From the NCBI GenBank assembly GCA_902610905.1, contig CACLXS010000003.1, forward strand, positions 62,001 through 126,000: a stretch of 64,000 nucleotides of DNA, written 5' to 3'. Positions 1 to 8,624 of this stretch are shown in pieces. Position 1 is the stretch's first letter; each line of letters starts with the position of its first letter. The notes beneath the pieces are model-generated. The model made no database searches. It was not told the DNA's origin and saw only the letters and a program-made list of their open reading frames with translations. Both the position numbers and the translations under genes were made by a program. The stretch is from an uncultured SAR86 cluster bacterium (GTDB lineage Bacteria > Pseudomonadota > Gammaproteobacteria > Magnimaribacterales > D2472).

Positions 1-602
1 CTTCTGTACCAGTTGTAAATATGGAAACCATAACTCATCCATGTCAGGAATTAGCTCATATTTTGACTATGCAAGAAAATTTAGGAGATCTTACTGGAAA
101 AGATTATCTTTTAACTTGGACATATCATCCAAAACCACTAAATACAGCTGTGGCAAATTCTTCTTTATTAATTGCGAGTAAGTTTGGTATGAATATTAAA
201 TTATTATGCCCTTCAGAAAAATATATTCTTCATGAAAAATATATAACTGCAGCTAAACAAAATTGTAAATCAAATAATATGAGTTTTGAAATTACTCATG
301 ATATTGATTATGGCTATGCGTATGCTGACATAGTTTATGCAAAAAGCTGGGGCTCATTGTCCTTTTATGGTAACCCAGAAGAAGAAAAAATTATAAGAGA
401 CGATTACAAGCACTTCATTGTTGATGGGCACAAAATGTCTAAAACAAACAATGCATTATTTAGTCATTGTTTACCTTTAAGAAGAAATATTAAGGCTACA
501 GATGAAGTCATGGATGCAAATTATTGTGTTGCAATTCAAGAAGCAGGCAATAGGATGCATGTTCAAAAATCTATGCTTTCAACATTACTAAAGGAAAAAT
601 AA
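1..602 (+). CDS. argF': N-acetylornithine carbamoyltransferase, 5' end outside window
   Basis: The reading frame is open to the left edge (first full codon at position 3), so only the C-terminal ~199 residues are present; the ATG at 21 is internal. The family transfers a carbamoyl group to N-acetyl-L-ornithine, giving N-acetylcitrulline, in the cytoplasm. Visible motifs are HPCQ (carbamoyl phosphate site), TWTYHPKPLNTAVANS, and a late HCLPLRRN followed by KATD. The Leu after HCLP and this Lys are what I recall of the Xanthomonas acetylornithine enzyme; ordinary ornithine carbamoyltransferases have HCLPA-type sequences. It opens the arginine operon and argG follows after one base. A succinylornithine enzyme (Bacteroides type) is the main alternative; the substrate loop that separates the two lies mostly outside the window. 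Confidence 0.88.
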   Translation, partial: SVPVVNMETITHPCQELAHILTMQENLGDLTGKDYLLTWTYHPKPLNTAVANSSLLIASKFGMNIKLLCPSEKYILHEKYITAAKQNCKSNNMSFEITHDIDYGYAYADIVYAKSWGSLSFYGNPEEEKIIRDDYKHFIVDGHKMSKTNNALFSHCLPLRRNIKATDEVMDANYCVAIQEAGNRMHVQKSMLSTLLKEK

Positions 603-603
603 A

Positions 604-1794
604 ATGAAAAAAATTGTTTTAGCGTTCTCAGGCGGATTAGATACTAGTTTTTGTGTTCCATATCTAATTGATAAAGATTTTGAGGTACATACCATCTTTG
701 TTAATAGTGGGGGAATATCTTCAAATGACGAAAAAAAGATATCAAAGAGAGCATATGATCTAGGAGCAAAAAAACATATCAATATTAGTATTGAGAATAG
801 TCTTTGGAAGCAGATAATCAAACCATTAATTTGGTCGGGATCCTTATATCAAGATAAATATCCAGCACTATGTTCAGATAGATACTTAATAGTTTCAGAA
901 GCAATAAAACTTTGCAAGAAGCTTAATACAAAATATATTTCTCATGGTTGCACTGGCATGGGAAACGATCAGGTCAGATTTGATTTATCTATTCAAGCAT
1001 TTGGAAACTACAAAACAATTACACCAATAAGAGAAATACAAAATAAGGTAACTGATGTTAGAGGATATGAGCAAGAGTATCTAAAAGCTAAAGGATATAA
1101 AGTTTCGAGTATTCATTCAAAGTACAGTATTAATGAAAATATTATGGGTGCGACTGTTTCTGGGTCTGAAATTGATGATTGGAAGGAGCCATCTAAAGAA
1201 AGCTATATCCTTTGTAATACACCTGATAAATATCCGTTAAAGTCAAAAAAAATTGAAATTGAATTCTTTAAAGGGGAGGCTAAAAAATTAAATGGTAAAT
1301 TAATGAAGGGTCCTGATTTATTAAAAACATTAAATAAAATAGGTGGAAAATATGGTATTGGAAGAGAGATATTTGCAGGAGATACAATAATTGGTATTAA
1401 AGGCAGATTTCTTTTTGAGTCACCTGGTATAGCCATTCTTCAAAGAGCTCATAGAGCTATTGAAGAAGCTATTTTTACGGATAAACAAAATGCCTTTAAG
1501 CCATTAATTGGCAAAAGGTGGGTTGAACTTATATATGGTGGTTTTTACTTTGATCCATTAACTAAAAATCTTGAAAATTTTCTTGAAGATATTGAAAAGC
1601 CAGTAAATGGAAAGGTAAAAGTACTTTTAACCCCAGGAAAAGTTGAAGCTGTAGCAGTTGATTCAAAAAAGATCTTAAAAAGCATAGATGCTGTATATGC
1701 TCAGTCTGCATCATGGGGTGTTGAAGAGTCAACAGGCTTCATAAAACTTTTAGGAAAAAGCACATCAACATGGACAGAAGTTAATAAAAAATAA
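604..1794 (+). CDS. argG: argininosuccinate synthase
   Basis: This enzyme joins citrulline and aspartate using ATP to give argininosuccinate, the penultimate step of arginine synthesis. The PP-loop ATP site AFSGGLDTSF lies at residues 7-16, and the substrate-binding block HGCTGMGNDQVRF is intact near residue 117. At 396 aa the length is normal. The ATG begins one base after the stop of the upstream carbamoyltransferase, so the two are surely co-transcribed. In the acetylcitrulline pathway ArgG needs free citrulline, so a deacetylase must act before it, and none is encoded between the two genes. The closing region SASWGVEESTGF is also typical. No anomalies in frame or length. Confidence 0.96.
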   Translation: MKKIVLAFSGGLDTSFCVPYLIDKDFEVHTIFVNSGGISSNDEKKISKRAYDLGAKKHINISIENSLWKQIIKPLIWSGSLYQDKYPALCSDRYLIVSEAIKLCKKLNTKYISHGCTGMGNDQVRFDLSIQAFGNYKTITPIREIQNKVTDVRGYEQEYLKAKGYKVSSIHSKYSINENIMGATVSGSEIDDWKEPSKESYILCNTPDKYPLKSKKIEIEFFKGEAKKLNGKLMKGPDLLKTLNKIGGKYGIGREIFAGDTIIGIKGRFLFESPGIAILQRAHRAIEEAIFTDKQNAFKPLIGKRWVELIYGGFYFDPLTKNLENFLEDIEKPVNGKVKVLLTPGKVEAVAVDSKKILKSIDAVYAQSASWGVEESTGFIKLLGKSTSTWTEVNKK

Positions 1795-1801
1795 TTTAGT
1801 A

Positions 1802-3112
1802 ATGAATAAGAGTCTTAAAAAAGATACTATCTTAAAACTTCTCAGTAGCATGAGTAGTGAAAAAGAAATTAGAAAATATCTTGAAAGGTTTTCATCCGAT
1901 GACTATAGGTTTGCAGTTATTAAGGTAGGTGGTGCAGTTATTCAAAGCGATCTTGAAAATTTAGTTTCTTCCTTAGCTTTCCTTAATGAAGTTGGACTTA
2001 GGCCAATAATTATTCACGGTGGAGGTCCAAAACTATCTGAGGAATTAAATAAAAGGAAAATTGAATTCTCTTTTTTAAATGGTCAAAGGGTTACTACAAA
2101 TGAAGTATTGGATGTGGCTTATGAAATTTTTAGTGGTGAGAACACAAAAATTGTATCTGCGCTAAAAGATCAAGAGGTTGAGGCAATTCCAGTAATTGGT
2201 GATATTTTTCTTTGTAATATTGATAACGAAAAGTTAGGTTTTGTTGGAAACATTAAAGAAATTAATTCCAAAAAAATTAAGGATATAATCTCCTCAGGCG
2301 GCATCCCTGTAATCGCTCCTATTGGTAATATCGGCTCAAACCAATATGTAAATATTAATGGTGACAAGGCTACTCTAGCTTTAGCAAAAGAAATAGTTCC
2401 TGATAAAGTAATTTTCTTAAGTGAAATAGGAGGGGTTTTTGATAGTAATGAAAAATTAATTTCAAATATAAATATTAAAGATGACTATAAAACTCTTATG
2501 GAACAAGAATGGCTTCATTCAGGAATGAAGTTAAAATTAGAGCAAATAAAATTATTATTAGATTGCCTGCCAAGTAACAGCTCTGTTTCAATTACAAAAC
2601 CTCTTCATCTAAACCGAGAGCTATTTACTGATGCTGGATACGGAACTTTAGTTAAATCTGGACATCAAATAGATAAATTGAAATCTTTAGATTCTGATCA
2701 GAAAAATACTGTAGTTTCTATCTTAGAATCCTCTTTCAAAGGTACCTTGAATAATAAGTATTTTAAAAATGATGATAAAGAATTTTATTTGAGCAAATGT
2801 AACAGGGCCTCAATAGTAACAACTTCCTTCAAAAATATTACATATATGGATAAATTTGCTGTTATTAGTTCTGCAAGAGGAGAGGGTCTGGGGAATGCTA
2901 TGTGGAACAAGATGACTTCAGAGCATAAAAAAATATTTTGGAGATCTAGAGCAAATAATGCAATTAATAGCTTTTATAAAGAAGTCTGTGATGGTTTCCA
3001 AAAATCTAATGGATGGAGTATTTTTTGGATTGGTATCGATAGCCTAGATGAGTTAATAGAATGTATTAATTATGCTGTCAAACAACCAGCAACAATTTCT
3101 TATGAAAAATAA
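1802..3112 (+). CDS. argB: bifunctional N-acetylglutamate kinase / N-acetylglutamate synthase
   Basis: The 436-aa protein has two domains. Residues ~30-285 form an amino-acid kinase fold with KVGGAV (41-46), the nucleotide/substrate loop HGGGPK (72-77) and VNINGDKATLALA near 180. Residues ~295-436 form a NAT-type acetyltransferase domain of the vertebrate/Xanthomonas NAGS class (YMDKFAV, GEGLGNAMWNK, FWRSRANNAIN). In Xanthomonas this architecture makes both acetylglutamate and acetylglutamyl phosphate, the first two steps of arginine synthesis, and is arginine-sensitive. ArgB alone is usually ~260-300 aa, so this is a true fusion and not a misread. It sits 7 bases after argG and overlaps the chosen argC start by 11 bases. 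Whether the synthase half is active cannot be judged by eye. Confidence 0.92.
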   Translation: MNKSLKKDTILKLLSSMSSEKEIRKYLERFSSDDYRFAVIKVGGAVIQSDLENLVSSLAFLNEVGLRPIIIHGGGPKLSEELNKRKIEFSFLNGQRVTTNEVLDVAYEIFSGENTKIVSALKDQEVEAIPVIGDIFLCNIDNEKLGFVGNIKEINSKKIKDIISSGGIPVIAPIGNIGSNQYVNINGDKATLALAKEIVPDKVIFLSEIGGVFDSNEKLISNINIKDDYKTLMEQEWLHSGMKLKLEQIKLLLDCLPSNSSVSITKPLHLNRELFTDAGYGTLVKSGHQIDKLKSLDSDQKNTVVSILESSFKGTLNNKYFKNDDKEFYLSKCNRASIVTTSFKNITYMDKFAVISSARGEGLGNAMWNKMTSEHKKIFWRSRANNAINSFYKEVCDGFQKSNGWSIFWIGIDSLDELIECINYAVKQPATISYEK

Positions 3113-4046
3113 ATTTAATATTTCTGTTCTTGGTGGTAGAGGCTATGTTGGCCAAGAGATAATTAAGATTATCAACAACCATCCTAATTTTTTTATATCA
3201 GATATTTACTCCAAAACTTCACATGGGAAATTAGTAGATGATTATACTAAGTCAAATAGTCTCACCTATAAACTATTAGACAGTCCAGATAAACTAGATT
3301 TCACAGATATTGATATTGTAATTATGGCTTTGTCAAATAATGAATCTACTGATTATATTAAAAGTATTGAAGAACACGTTCCTAATATTATTATTATTGA
3401 TATTAGTGCTGATTATAGGTTTGACGATGGATGGGCATACAAATTACCAGAGATAGCTGCTCAAACCAAAGACAATAGGATTAGCAATCCAGGTTGTTAC
3501 GCATCTGCAATACAATTTTCTTTATTTCCAATAAAGCATCTGATAAGTGGGAAAGTAAGTTGTATGGGTATTTCTGGCTATAGTGGCGCAGGAGCAACTA
3601 CAAATGAAAAAAATGATCCAAATAACCTTAAAGGAAATATTATTCCGTATTCATTATCTGGGCATATTCATGAAAAGGAAGTAATTAAACATTGTTACGA
3701 AGAAATATCTTTTAGCCCTCATGTAGCTAATTTTTTTAGGGGCATTCTTACAACGTCTCATATTCAGCTAACTAAAAAAGCATCAAGTTCTGAAATATAT
3801 GATCTGTATAAGAGCTTTTATAAGGACAAGAAACTTATACAAGTGATAAAAGAAATACCAATGATTAATAAGGTATCTAACAGTCATTATGTATATATTG
3901 GTGGCTTTGAAATAGATGAAAGTGGATATGGCTTAACAGTTTGCTGCACTTTGGATAATTTATTAAAAGGTGCTGCTACACAAGTAATACAAAACTTAAA
4001 TCATGCTTGTGGTCTTGATGAATTAACAGGAATTAATTATGGATAA
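3102..4046 (+). CDS. argC: N-acetyl-gamma-glutamyl-phosphate reductase
   Basis: ArgC reduces acetylglutamyl phosphate to the semialdehyde with NADPH, the third arginine step. An N-terminal dinucleotide fold is marked by SVLGGRGYVGQEI (from residue 8). The catalytic cysteine is in SNPGCYASA (Cys132), followed by GYSGAGATTNEKND and the SPHVANFFRGILTT block. I start at the ATG at 3102 because the protein then begins just before the Rossmann strand; the ATG at 3072 would add ten unrelated residues and overlap argB by 41 bases. At 314 aa the size is typical. The stop overlaps argH by 8 bases, so translation is probably coupled. Confidence 0.94.
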   Translation: MKNKFNISVLGGRGYVGQEIIKIINNHPNFFISDIYSKTSHGKLVDDYTKSNSLTYKLLDSPDKLDFTDIDIVIMALSNNESTDYIKSIEEHVPNIIIIDISADYRFDDGWAYKLPEIAAQTKDNRISNPGCYASAIQFSLFPIKHLISGKVSCMGISGYSGAGATTNEKNDPNNLKGNIIPYSLSGHIHEKEVIKHCYEEISFSPHVANFFRGILTTSHIQLTKKASSSEIYDLYKSFYKDKKLIQVIKEIPMINKVSNSHYVYIGGFEIDESGYGLTVCCTLDNLLKGAATQVIQNLNHACGLDELTGINYG

Positions 4047-5322
4047 AAAAATATGGAACACTTCAGGTGTAAAAGTATCAGACGAAATATCTTCATTTTT
4101 AGCTGGTGAAGACATAGAGCTTGATAATTCTATTTTTATATATGATATCGATGCAACTATCGCTCATATTAAAGGACTCCAATCAATCAATATTTTGAAA
4201 AAAAATGAATTTAATAGACTTAATAAATCATTAAAGGAGCTAAGAAAGAAATTCTTAGAGGGCTCTTTTAAACTCACTAAAAAGTATGAAGATTGCCATT
4301 CTGCTATTGAATTTTATCTAACTAAAGAATTAGGAGATCTTGGAAAGAAAGTTCATACAGGAAGAAGTAGAAATGACCAAGTTCTTGTAGCTATGAGACT
4401 ATTTGCAAAAAATAATCTGCATGATTTTAAAAAACTAAATCAATCTATTGCTAAGATATTTTTACAAATGGCAAATAAATATGAATACATCCCTATGCCT
4501 GGATATACTCATCTTCAAAGAGCAATGCCTTCTTCATGGGGTTTATGGTTTAGTTCTTATGCTGAGTCCTTTATTGATAATATTGATTTGATTAATAGCA
4601 CCATTGAATGGATAGATTCAAACCCTCTAGGCAGCGCTGCTGGCTATGGAGTTGCTCTTCCTTTGGATAGAAAAACAACAACAAAAGAACTAGGATTTAA
4701 AAGATTACAATTAAATAGCTTATATACTCAAAATAGTAGAGGTAAGTATGAGATGCAAGTTATCAATACTTTAAAACAATCTATGCTTGATGTAAGAAAG
4801 TTTGCATGGGATATGAGCCTTTTTATGTCGCAAGAGTTTAATTTATTAACTATTGATAAAGAGTATTTAACTGGTTCTTCGATTATGCCAAATAAACATA
4901 ATCCTGATGTCATTGAGATTTTAAGAGCTAATTACTCAATTTTAGCTGGCCATGCATCAGAGTTAGAAAATATCATATCTCTTCCAAGTGGTTATCATAG
5001 AGATCTTCAACTAACCAAGAGAAGCCTAGTCTCTAGTTTTGATATTTCTTTAAAATCTTTAAGCATCCTCCCAAAGCTTATTAAGTCTATCAAAGTAAAT
5101 AAAAAGAATTCATTAGAATATATTGATAATGAAATGAAAATGACAGATAAGGTTTACGCTTTAGTAAACGAAGGAACACCTTTTAGAGATGCTTACAATC
5201 AAGTAAAAAATTCTAATGATTTGTCACAATTTGCAGAAACAACTAGATCTAATTATTCGGAAGGATCTCCAGGAAACTTGAAGTTAAATGTTCTTGAAAA
5301 AAGATTGTCTAAACAAAGATAA
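4039..5322 (+). CDS. argH: argininosuccinate lyase
   Basis: ArgH cleaves argininosuccinate to arginine and fumarate, the last step of the pathway. It belongs to the fumarase/aspartase superfamily. HTGRSRNDQV lies at ~105-114, GYTHLQRAMPSSW in the middle, and the signature loop GSSIMPNKHNPD with the catalytic Ser near residue 279. The 427-aa length is slightly shorter than the E. coli enzyme, which is common for the Xanthomonas type. It is the last recognisable arginine gene; the following MFS gene starts 30 bases later and may or may not share the transcript. Confidence 0.95.
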   Translation: MDKKIWNTSGVKVSDEISSFLAGEDIELDNSIFIYDIDATIAHIKGLQSINILKKNEFNRLNKSLKELRKKFLEGSFKLTKKYEDCHSAIEFYLTKELGDLGKKVHTGRSRNDQVLVAMRLFAKNNLHDFKKLNQSIAKIFLQMANKYEYIPMPGYTHLQRAMPSSWGLWFSSYAESFIDNIDLINSTIEWIDSNPLGSAAGYGVALPLDRKTTTKELGFKRLQLNSLYTQNSRGKYEMQVINTLKQSMLDVRKFAWDMSLFMSQEFNLLTIDKEYLTGSSIMPNKHNPDVIEILRANYSILAGHASELENIISLPSGYHRDLQLTKRSLVSSFDISLKSLSILPKLIKSIKVNKKNSLEYIDNEMKMTDKVYALVNEGTPFRDAYNQVKNSNDLSQFAETTRSNYSEGSPGNLKLNVLEKRLSKQR

Positions 5323-5352
5323 TCTTTCAATTAAAAGTTAAAATTAGTATTA

Positions 5353-6627
5353 ATGATGATACCAATTAGATTTAGGTTAGTCCTGATGTCTTTCCTGGCA
5401 GTTTTTATATGCTACATAGATAGGGTAAATATCTCTGTTGCAATTATTCCTATGCAAGAGCAATTTGGGTGGAGCGAAGCACAAACAGGTATCATTTTTT
5501 CAATTTTTTATATCGGATATGTTCTTACAATGATACTTGGAGGAATTCTAGCTGATAAATATGGCGGTAAAACTGTTCTAGGAGTAGGAGTTTTGCTTTG
5601 GTCAATATTTACAATTCTCACTCCTTTTTTTGCCTACAACGGTTTTCTTGCATTATTGTTTATAAGAGTCCTTATAGGATTAGGTGAGGGTATTACTTTT
5701 CCATCTTGGCATTCTTTGTATGCAAGATGGATTCCATTTAATGAGAGGACAAGATCGATTGCTATTACAAATAGCGGCATGTCTGTAGGCACAATTTTTG
5801 GTTATGTTGCAGCAGCACTAATAATTGCATCATATTCATGGGAGTGGGTGTTTTATTCTTTTGGAATGCTTGGGTTGATTTGGTTCATATTTTGGCACAA
5901 AAATTTTACTTCAGATCCTCAGGACCACGAACATATATCTTCAGAAGAATTGGAATTAATTAAATTAGAAGCTCCAGCAGATTCCAGGGCCAGCAAACTG
6001 CCATTGCGAAAATTAGTTTCCAATCTTCCTTTTTTAGCAATTACTGTAGCTACGTTTTGTAATAATTGGGCATTATTTACCTTTATTTCATACTTACCTA
6101 AATACTTTAATAGCCCTATCTCAGCTGGTGGTTTAGGTATTGAATTAGATTCAGCGATATTTATCATAATGATACTTATACCAAGTATTGTTTCAGTGTT
6201 AGCTTTAATTTCTGGAGGTTATTTAGCAGACTCGTTAATAAAAAAAGGATTCAAAATATTAAGAGTTAGAAAAACTGTAAATACAATAGGTTTTCTTGGA
6301 AGTGCGGCTTGTCTTTCAATGATTCCATTTCAAGATTTCCATGTATCTATAATTGTTTTATTGTCTTTTACTAATGCTTTTAGTGGAATTGCTGTTGGAG
6401 GTTATGGAGTGAATCATGCTGATTTAGGTCCAAAATATACTGGATCTATTGTTGGCTTAGCAGGCGGAATTGGGATGATTGCAGCTATTATAAGTCCTTT
6501 TGTTGCTGGGCTAATATTAGAGCTCACAGGATCATGGTTTTTAATATTTAATATATGTACAGGAGTCTTAATATTTGGTGGTTTGTTTTATCTAGTTTTT
6601 GCTGAAACTAAGATTCAATTTAAATAA
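5353..6627 (+). CDS. MFS transporter, anion:cation symporter-like
   Basis: This is an inner-membrane transporter of 424 aa with about 12 hydrophobic helices. It resembles the anion:cation symporter branch (sialin/NaPi-I/GudP-like): YIDRVNISVAIIPMQEQFGWSEAQTGII at the N terminus, the loop GGILADKYGGKTVLG between helices 2 and 3 (MFS signature), and the G-rich helix LIGLGEGITFPSWHSLYARW. The substrate is not readable from sequence; the branch includes organic acids and sugar acids. It lies just after argH on the same strand and ends 2 bases before a convergent gene. ATG codons at 5353 and 5356 are both possible starts. Confidence 0.82.
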   Translation: MMIPIRFRLVLMSFLAVFICYIDRVNISVAIIPMQEQFGWSEAQTGIIFSIFYIGYVLTMILGGILADKYGGKTVLGVGVLLWSIFTILTPFFAYNGFLALLFIRVLIGLGEGITFPSWHSLYARWIPFNERTRSIAITNSGMSVGTIFGYVAAALIIASYSWEWVFYSFGMLGLIWFIFWHKNFTSDPQDHEHISSEELELIKLEAPADSRASKLPLRKLVSNLPFLAITVATFCNNWALFTFISYLPKYFNSPISAGGLGIELDSAIFIIMILIPSIVSVLALISGGYLADSLIKKGFKILRVRKTVNTIGFLGSAACLSMIPFQDFHVSIIVLLSFTNAFSGIAVGGYGVNHADLGPKYTGSIVGLAGGIGMIAAIISPFVAGLILELTGSWFLIFNICTGVLIFGGLFYLVFAETKIQFK

Positions 6628-6629
6628 GT

Positions 6630-7130
6630 TTACTCAGTTATTAAATTCTGAAAATAATTAAAGATATCTTGCTGCTTTCGGTCTCTGGCAGTTGTCCATT
6701 CTTTTGTTGAACTACTATTTAACAAATTGTTATTTTTATCAAATACAAGCACTCTTGGCACTCCTTTTTCTGTTGGGATATTGAAATATTTCATCAAATT
6801 CATGTTTATTTCATATCTACCAACATCAATATGAAGAACCTCATAGTGATTATCTAAAAACTTTTTAATAGTTGGTAAATCAAAAGTTCCAGCTAGCACT
6901 CTGCAGTCACCACACCAATTACCACCAAAAATAATTATTGGTTGCTTTGAGTTATTTATAGTTTTGTTTATAAATTTTTGAATATCTTTCTCTGTATATT
7001 CTTTTTTATTATATGGAAGAGGAAGTGGCAATTTTAAAACCTCATCTTTTGGAAGCTCAATATAATCTGCATCTATATTCATAGAAAATACTAAAAAAAA
7101 TGAAAAAAAGATTTTTTTAATTAACTTCAT
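6630..7130 (-). CDS. periplasmic thioredoxin-family protein (CGDC motif)
   Basis: This 166-aa protein has an N-terminal hydrophobic signal sequence (residues ~1-21, ending near NIDAD) and a thioredoxin-like domain. The redox motif is NWCGDC (Cys73, Cys76) in place of the usual CGPC, followed by a cis-Pro region GVPRVLVFD. The LAGTFDLPTIKKFL and DVGRYEINMNLMKYFNIP blocks resemble the small thioredoxin-like proteins of gammaproteobacteria. It probably acts in the periplasm on disulfides; the partner is unknown. It is transcribed alone, convergent with the MFS gene, with only two bases between stop codons. Confidence 0.8.
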   Translation of the reverse strand: MKLIKKIFFSFFLVFSMNIDADYIELPKDEVLKLPLPLPYNKKEYTEKDIQKFINKTINNSKQPIIIFGGNWCGDCRVLAGTFDLPTIKKFLDNHYEVLHIDVGRYEINMNLMKYFNIPTEKGVPRVLVFDKNNNLLNSSSTKEWTTARDRKQQDIFNYFQNLITE

Positions 7131-7177
7131 TGTGATAATTTTATATTACAACCAGCTAACATAAAAGGAGTGCAAAA

Positions 7178-7576
7178 ATGATAATGCTTAAGATATTTTA
7201 TTTAGTTTTCATGGGGCTTACATATTTTGCTATTGGTGCTTGGGCAATAATAGACCCGGGTTTCACAGATGCTGTTGGTTTGCAAGTTACATCTGATATT
7301 GGTTATTCAGAGATAGCCGGAATATATGGAGGTTTAAATCTTTGTATTGGATCGATGTGTTTAATTGGCCTATTTAAAGAATATGTTGGAATATTCTCTA
7401 TCAAGTTTTTGACTTTTCTAACAGGATCCATAGCTTTTGGCAGGATAATCTCCTCAGTTCTCCCAAGCATGCCAGGCTTTTTTAATACCTTCTTTATATT
7501 TGAGATTTGTGCCTGCTTGATCGGATTATTGTTAATAAACTCAACAAAAAAATCAGATCAGATTGCTCAGTTTTAA
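7178..7576 (+). CDS. DUF4345-like four-helix membrane protein
   Basis: A 132-aa hydrophobic protein with about four predicted transmembrane helices. The pattern ...WAIIDPGFTDAVGL...SEIAGIYGGLNLCIGSMCLIG... resembles DUF4345 proteins, which have no established function. The start at 7178 is supported by an AAGGAG Shine-Dalgarno at 7165-7170 with 7-base spacing, one of the clearest ribosome sites in the window. The C terminus overlaps the convergent antiporter gene by 24 bases. The family assignment is by pattern memory and moderately sure. Confidence 0.7.
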   Translation: MIMLKIFYLVFMGLTYFAIGAWAIIDPGFTDAVGLQVTSDIGYSEIAGIYGGLNLCIGSMCLIGLFKEYVGIFSIKFLTFLTGSIAFGRIISSVLPSMPGFFNTFFIFEICACLIGLLLINSTKKSDQIAQF

Positions 7577-8500
7577 AATATATCCTAGGTAACTTGCAAC
7601 AAAAATACATCCAATAAGTTTAATTACTCTTAAATTAAATCTCGAAGAGGAATACATTACTGTAATCAATATAAATAATATTGATGTTACGGATAAAACA
7701 AGGAAGTCTCTCGATATAATATTTGATTCAAAAGCTACATCTGAAAACATTCCAATTATAGGAACCACTAATGCAATATTCATAACATTTGAACCAATGA
7801 CATTACCTATAACCATGTCATTTTTATTTTTTATAATTGCTGATATTGTTGCCGCAAGTTCTGGCAAGCTCGTTCCAATAGCAATGATAGTTAGCCCAAT
7901 AATTACTTGAGGAACATTCAAGATAGTGGCTATTTTTTCAGCATTAATAACAGCATAATTTGATCCAACAATTAGCGCTAAAAGTCCCAATATCAGTAAT
8001 AGAGTTGTTTTTCCTATTTGTAAATTTGAATTACTAGACCCATCTATTTTGTTAGGTATCCTATAAAGATATGTAACATACATAAACGCTGCAAATACAA
8101 ATAAAAACTCTATACTTTCAGCTTTTGTAATTTTTAAATCTTGCAACCCTAATCCAAGGACTACTACTGCTAAGATAAATGGAATAAATTGGATTGGATT
8201 TGTTTTAGTTGGCCTCATTGAAATACCAATACAAGAGACACCAAATATTAATGCAATATTTGATATGTTTGACCCTACCACAGCACCCATAGCAATAGAT
8301 TCTGTACCATTTAGCACAGATGAAATACCTACAAATATCTCAGGAGCAGAGGTTCCAAGCGCTACAATTGTTAACCCAATAGTTAATTCACTTAAACCAA
8401 GCTTTTTTGCAATTAGAGATGAATTATCAATAAACTTATCTGCCCCCCATATCAAGACTGATAATGAAATGATTAATCCTATTAGATGATAAAAAATCAT
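7553..8500 (-). CDS. yrbG: calcium/sodium antiporter, CaCA family (YrbG-like)
   Basis: Inner-membrane cation exchanger of 315 aa with two inverted halves, each carrying the alpha-repeat signature: ALGTSAPEIFVGI near residue 48 followed by GAVVGSNISNIALIFG, and AIGTSLPELAATI near 206 followed by GNVIGSNVMNIALV. The paired Glu residues in these repeats form the ion site in the NCX/YrbG family. Length and roughly ten hydrophobic segments fit the bacterial members. The ion pair is taken from the family, not proven. Its 3' end overlaps the convergent DUF4345-like gene. Confidence 0.88.
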   Translation of the reverse strand: MIFYHLIGLIISLSVLIWGADKFIDNSSLIAKKLGLSELTIGLTIVALGTSAPEIFVGISSVLNGTESIAMGAVVGSNISNIALIFGVSCIGISMRPTKTNPIQFIPFILAVVVLGLGLQDLKITKAESIEFLFVFAAFMYVTYLYRIPNKIDGSSNSNLQIGKTTLLLILGLLALIVGSNYAVINAEKIATILNVPQVIIGLTIIAIGTSLPELAATISAIIKNKNDMVIGNVIGSNVMNIALVVPIIGMFSDVAFESNIISRDFLVLSVTSILFILITVMYSSSRFNLRVIKLIGCIFVASYLGYILKLSNLI

Positions 8501-8624
8501 TTCCTATTCTAACATTTATAATTTAGATTATTTGATGTGTTTTATTGCGCATTTGAAGATAATATAAAACATATCGTTTTTAAGTATTCAATATATAATT
8601 TATATAAAATTTATAGGAACAATA

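Noticed and set aside
21-602. ATG at 21 as the true start of the first gene
   Set aside because: The frame is open to the left edge and the carbamoyl phosphate motif begins within the next few codons, so the gene is cut by the window.
3072-3101. Longer N terminus for argC starting at 3072
   Set aside because: It adds ten residues unlike the family and overlaps argB by 41 bases; ATG 3102 begins just before the Rossmann strand.
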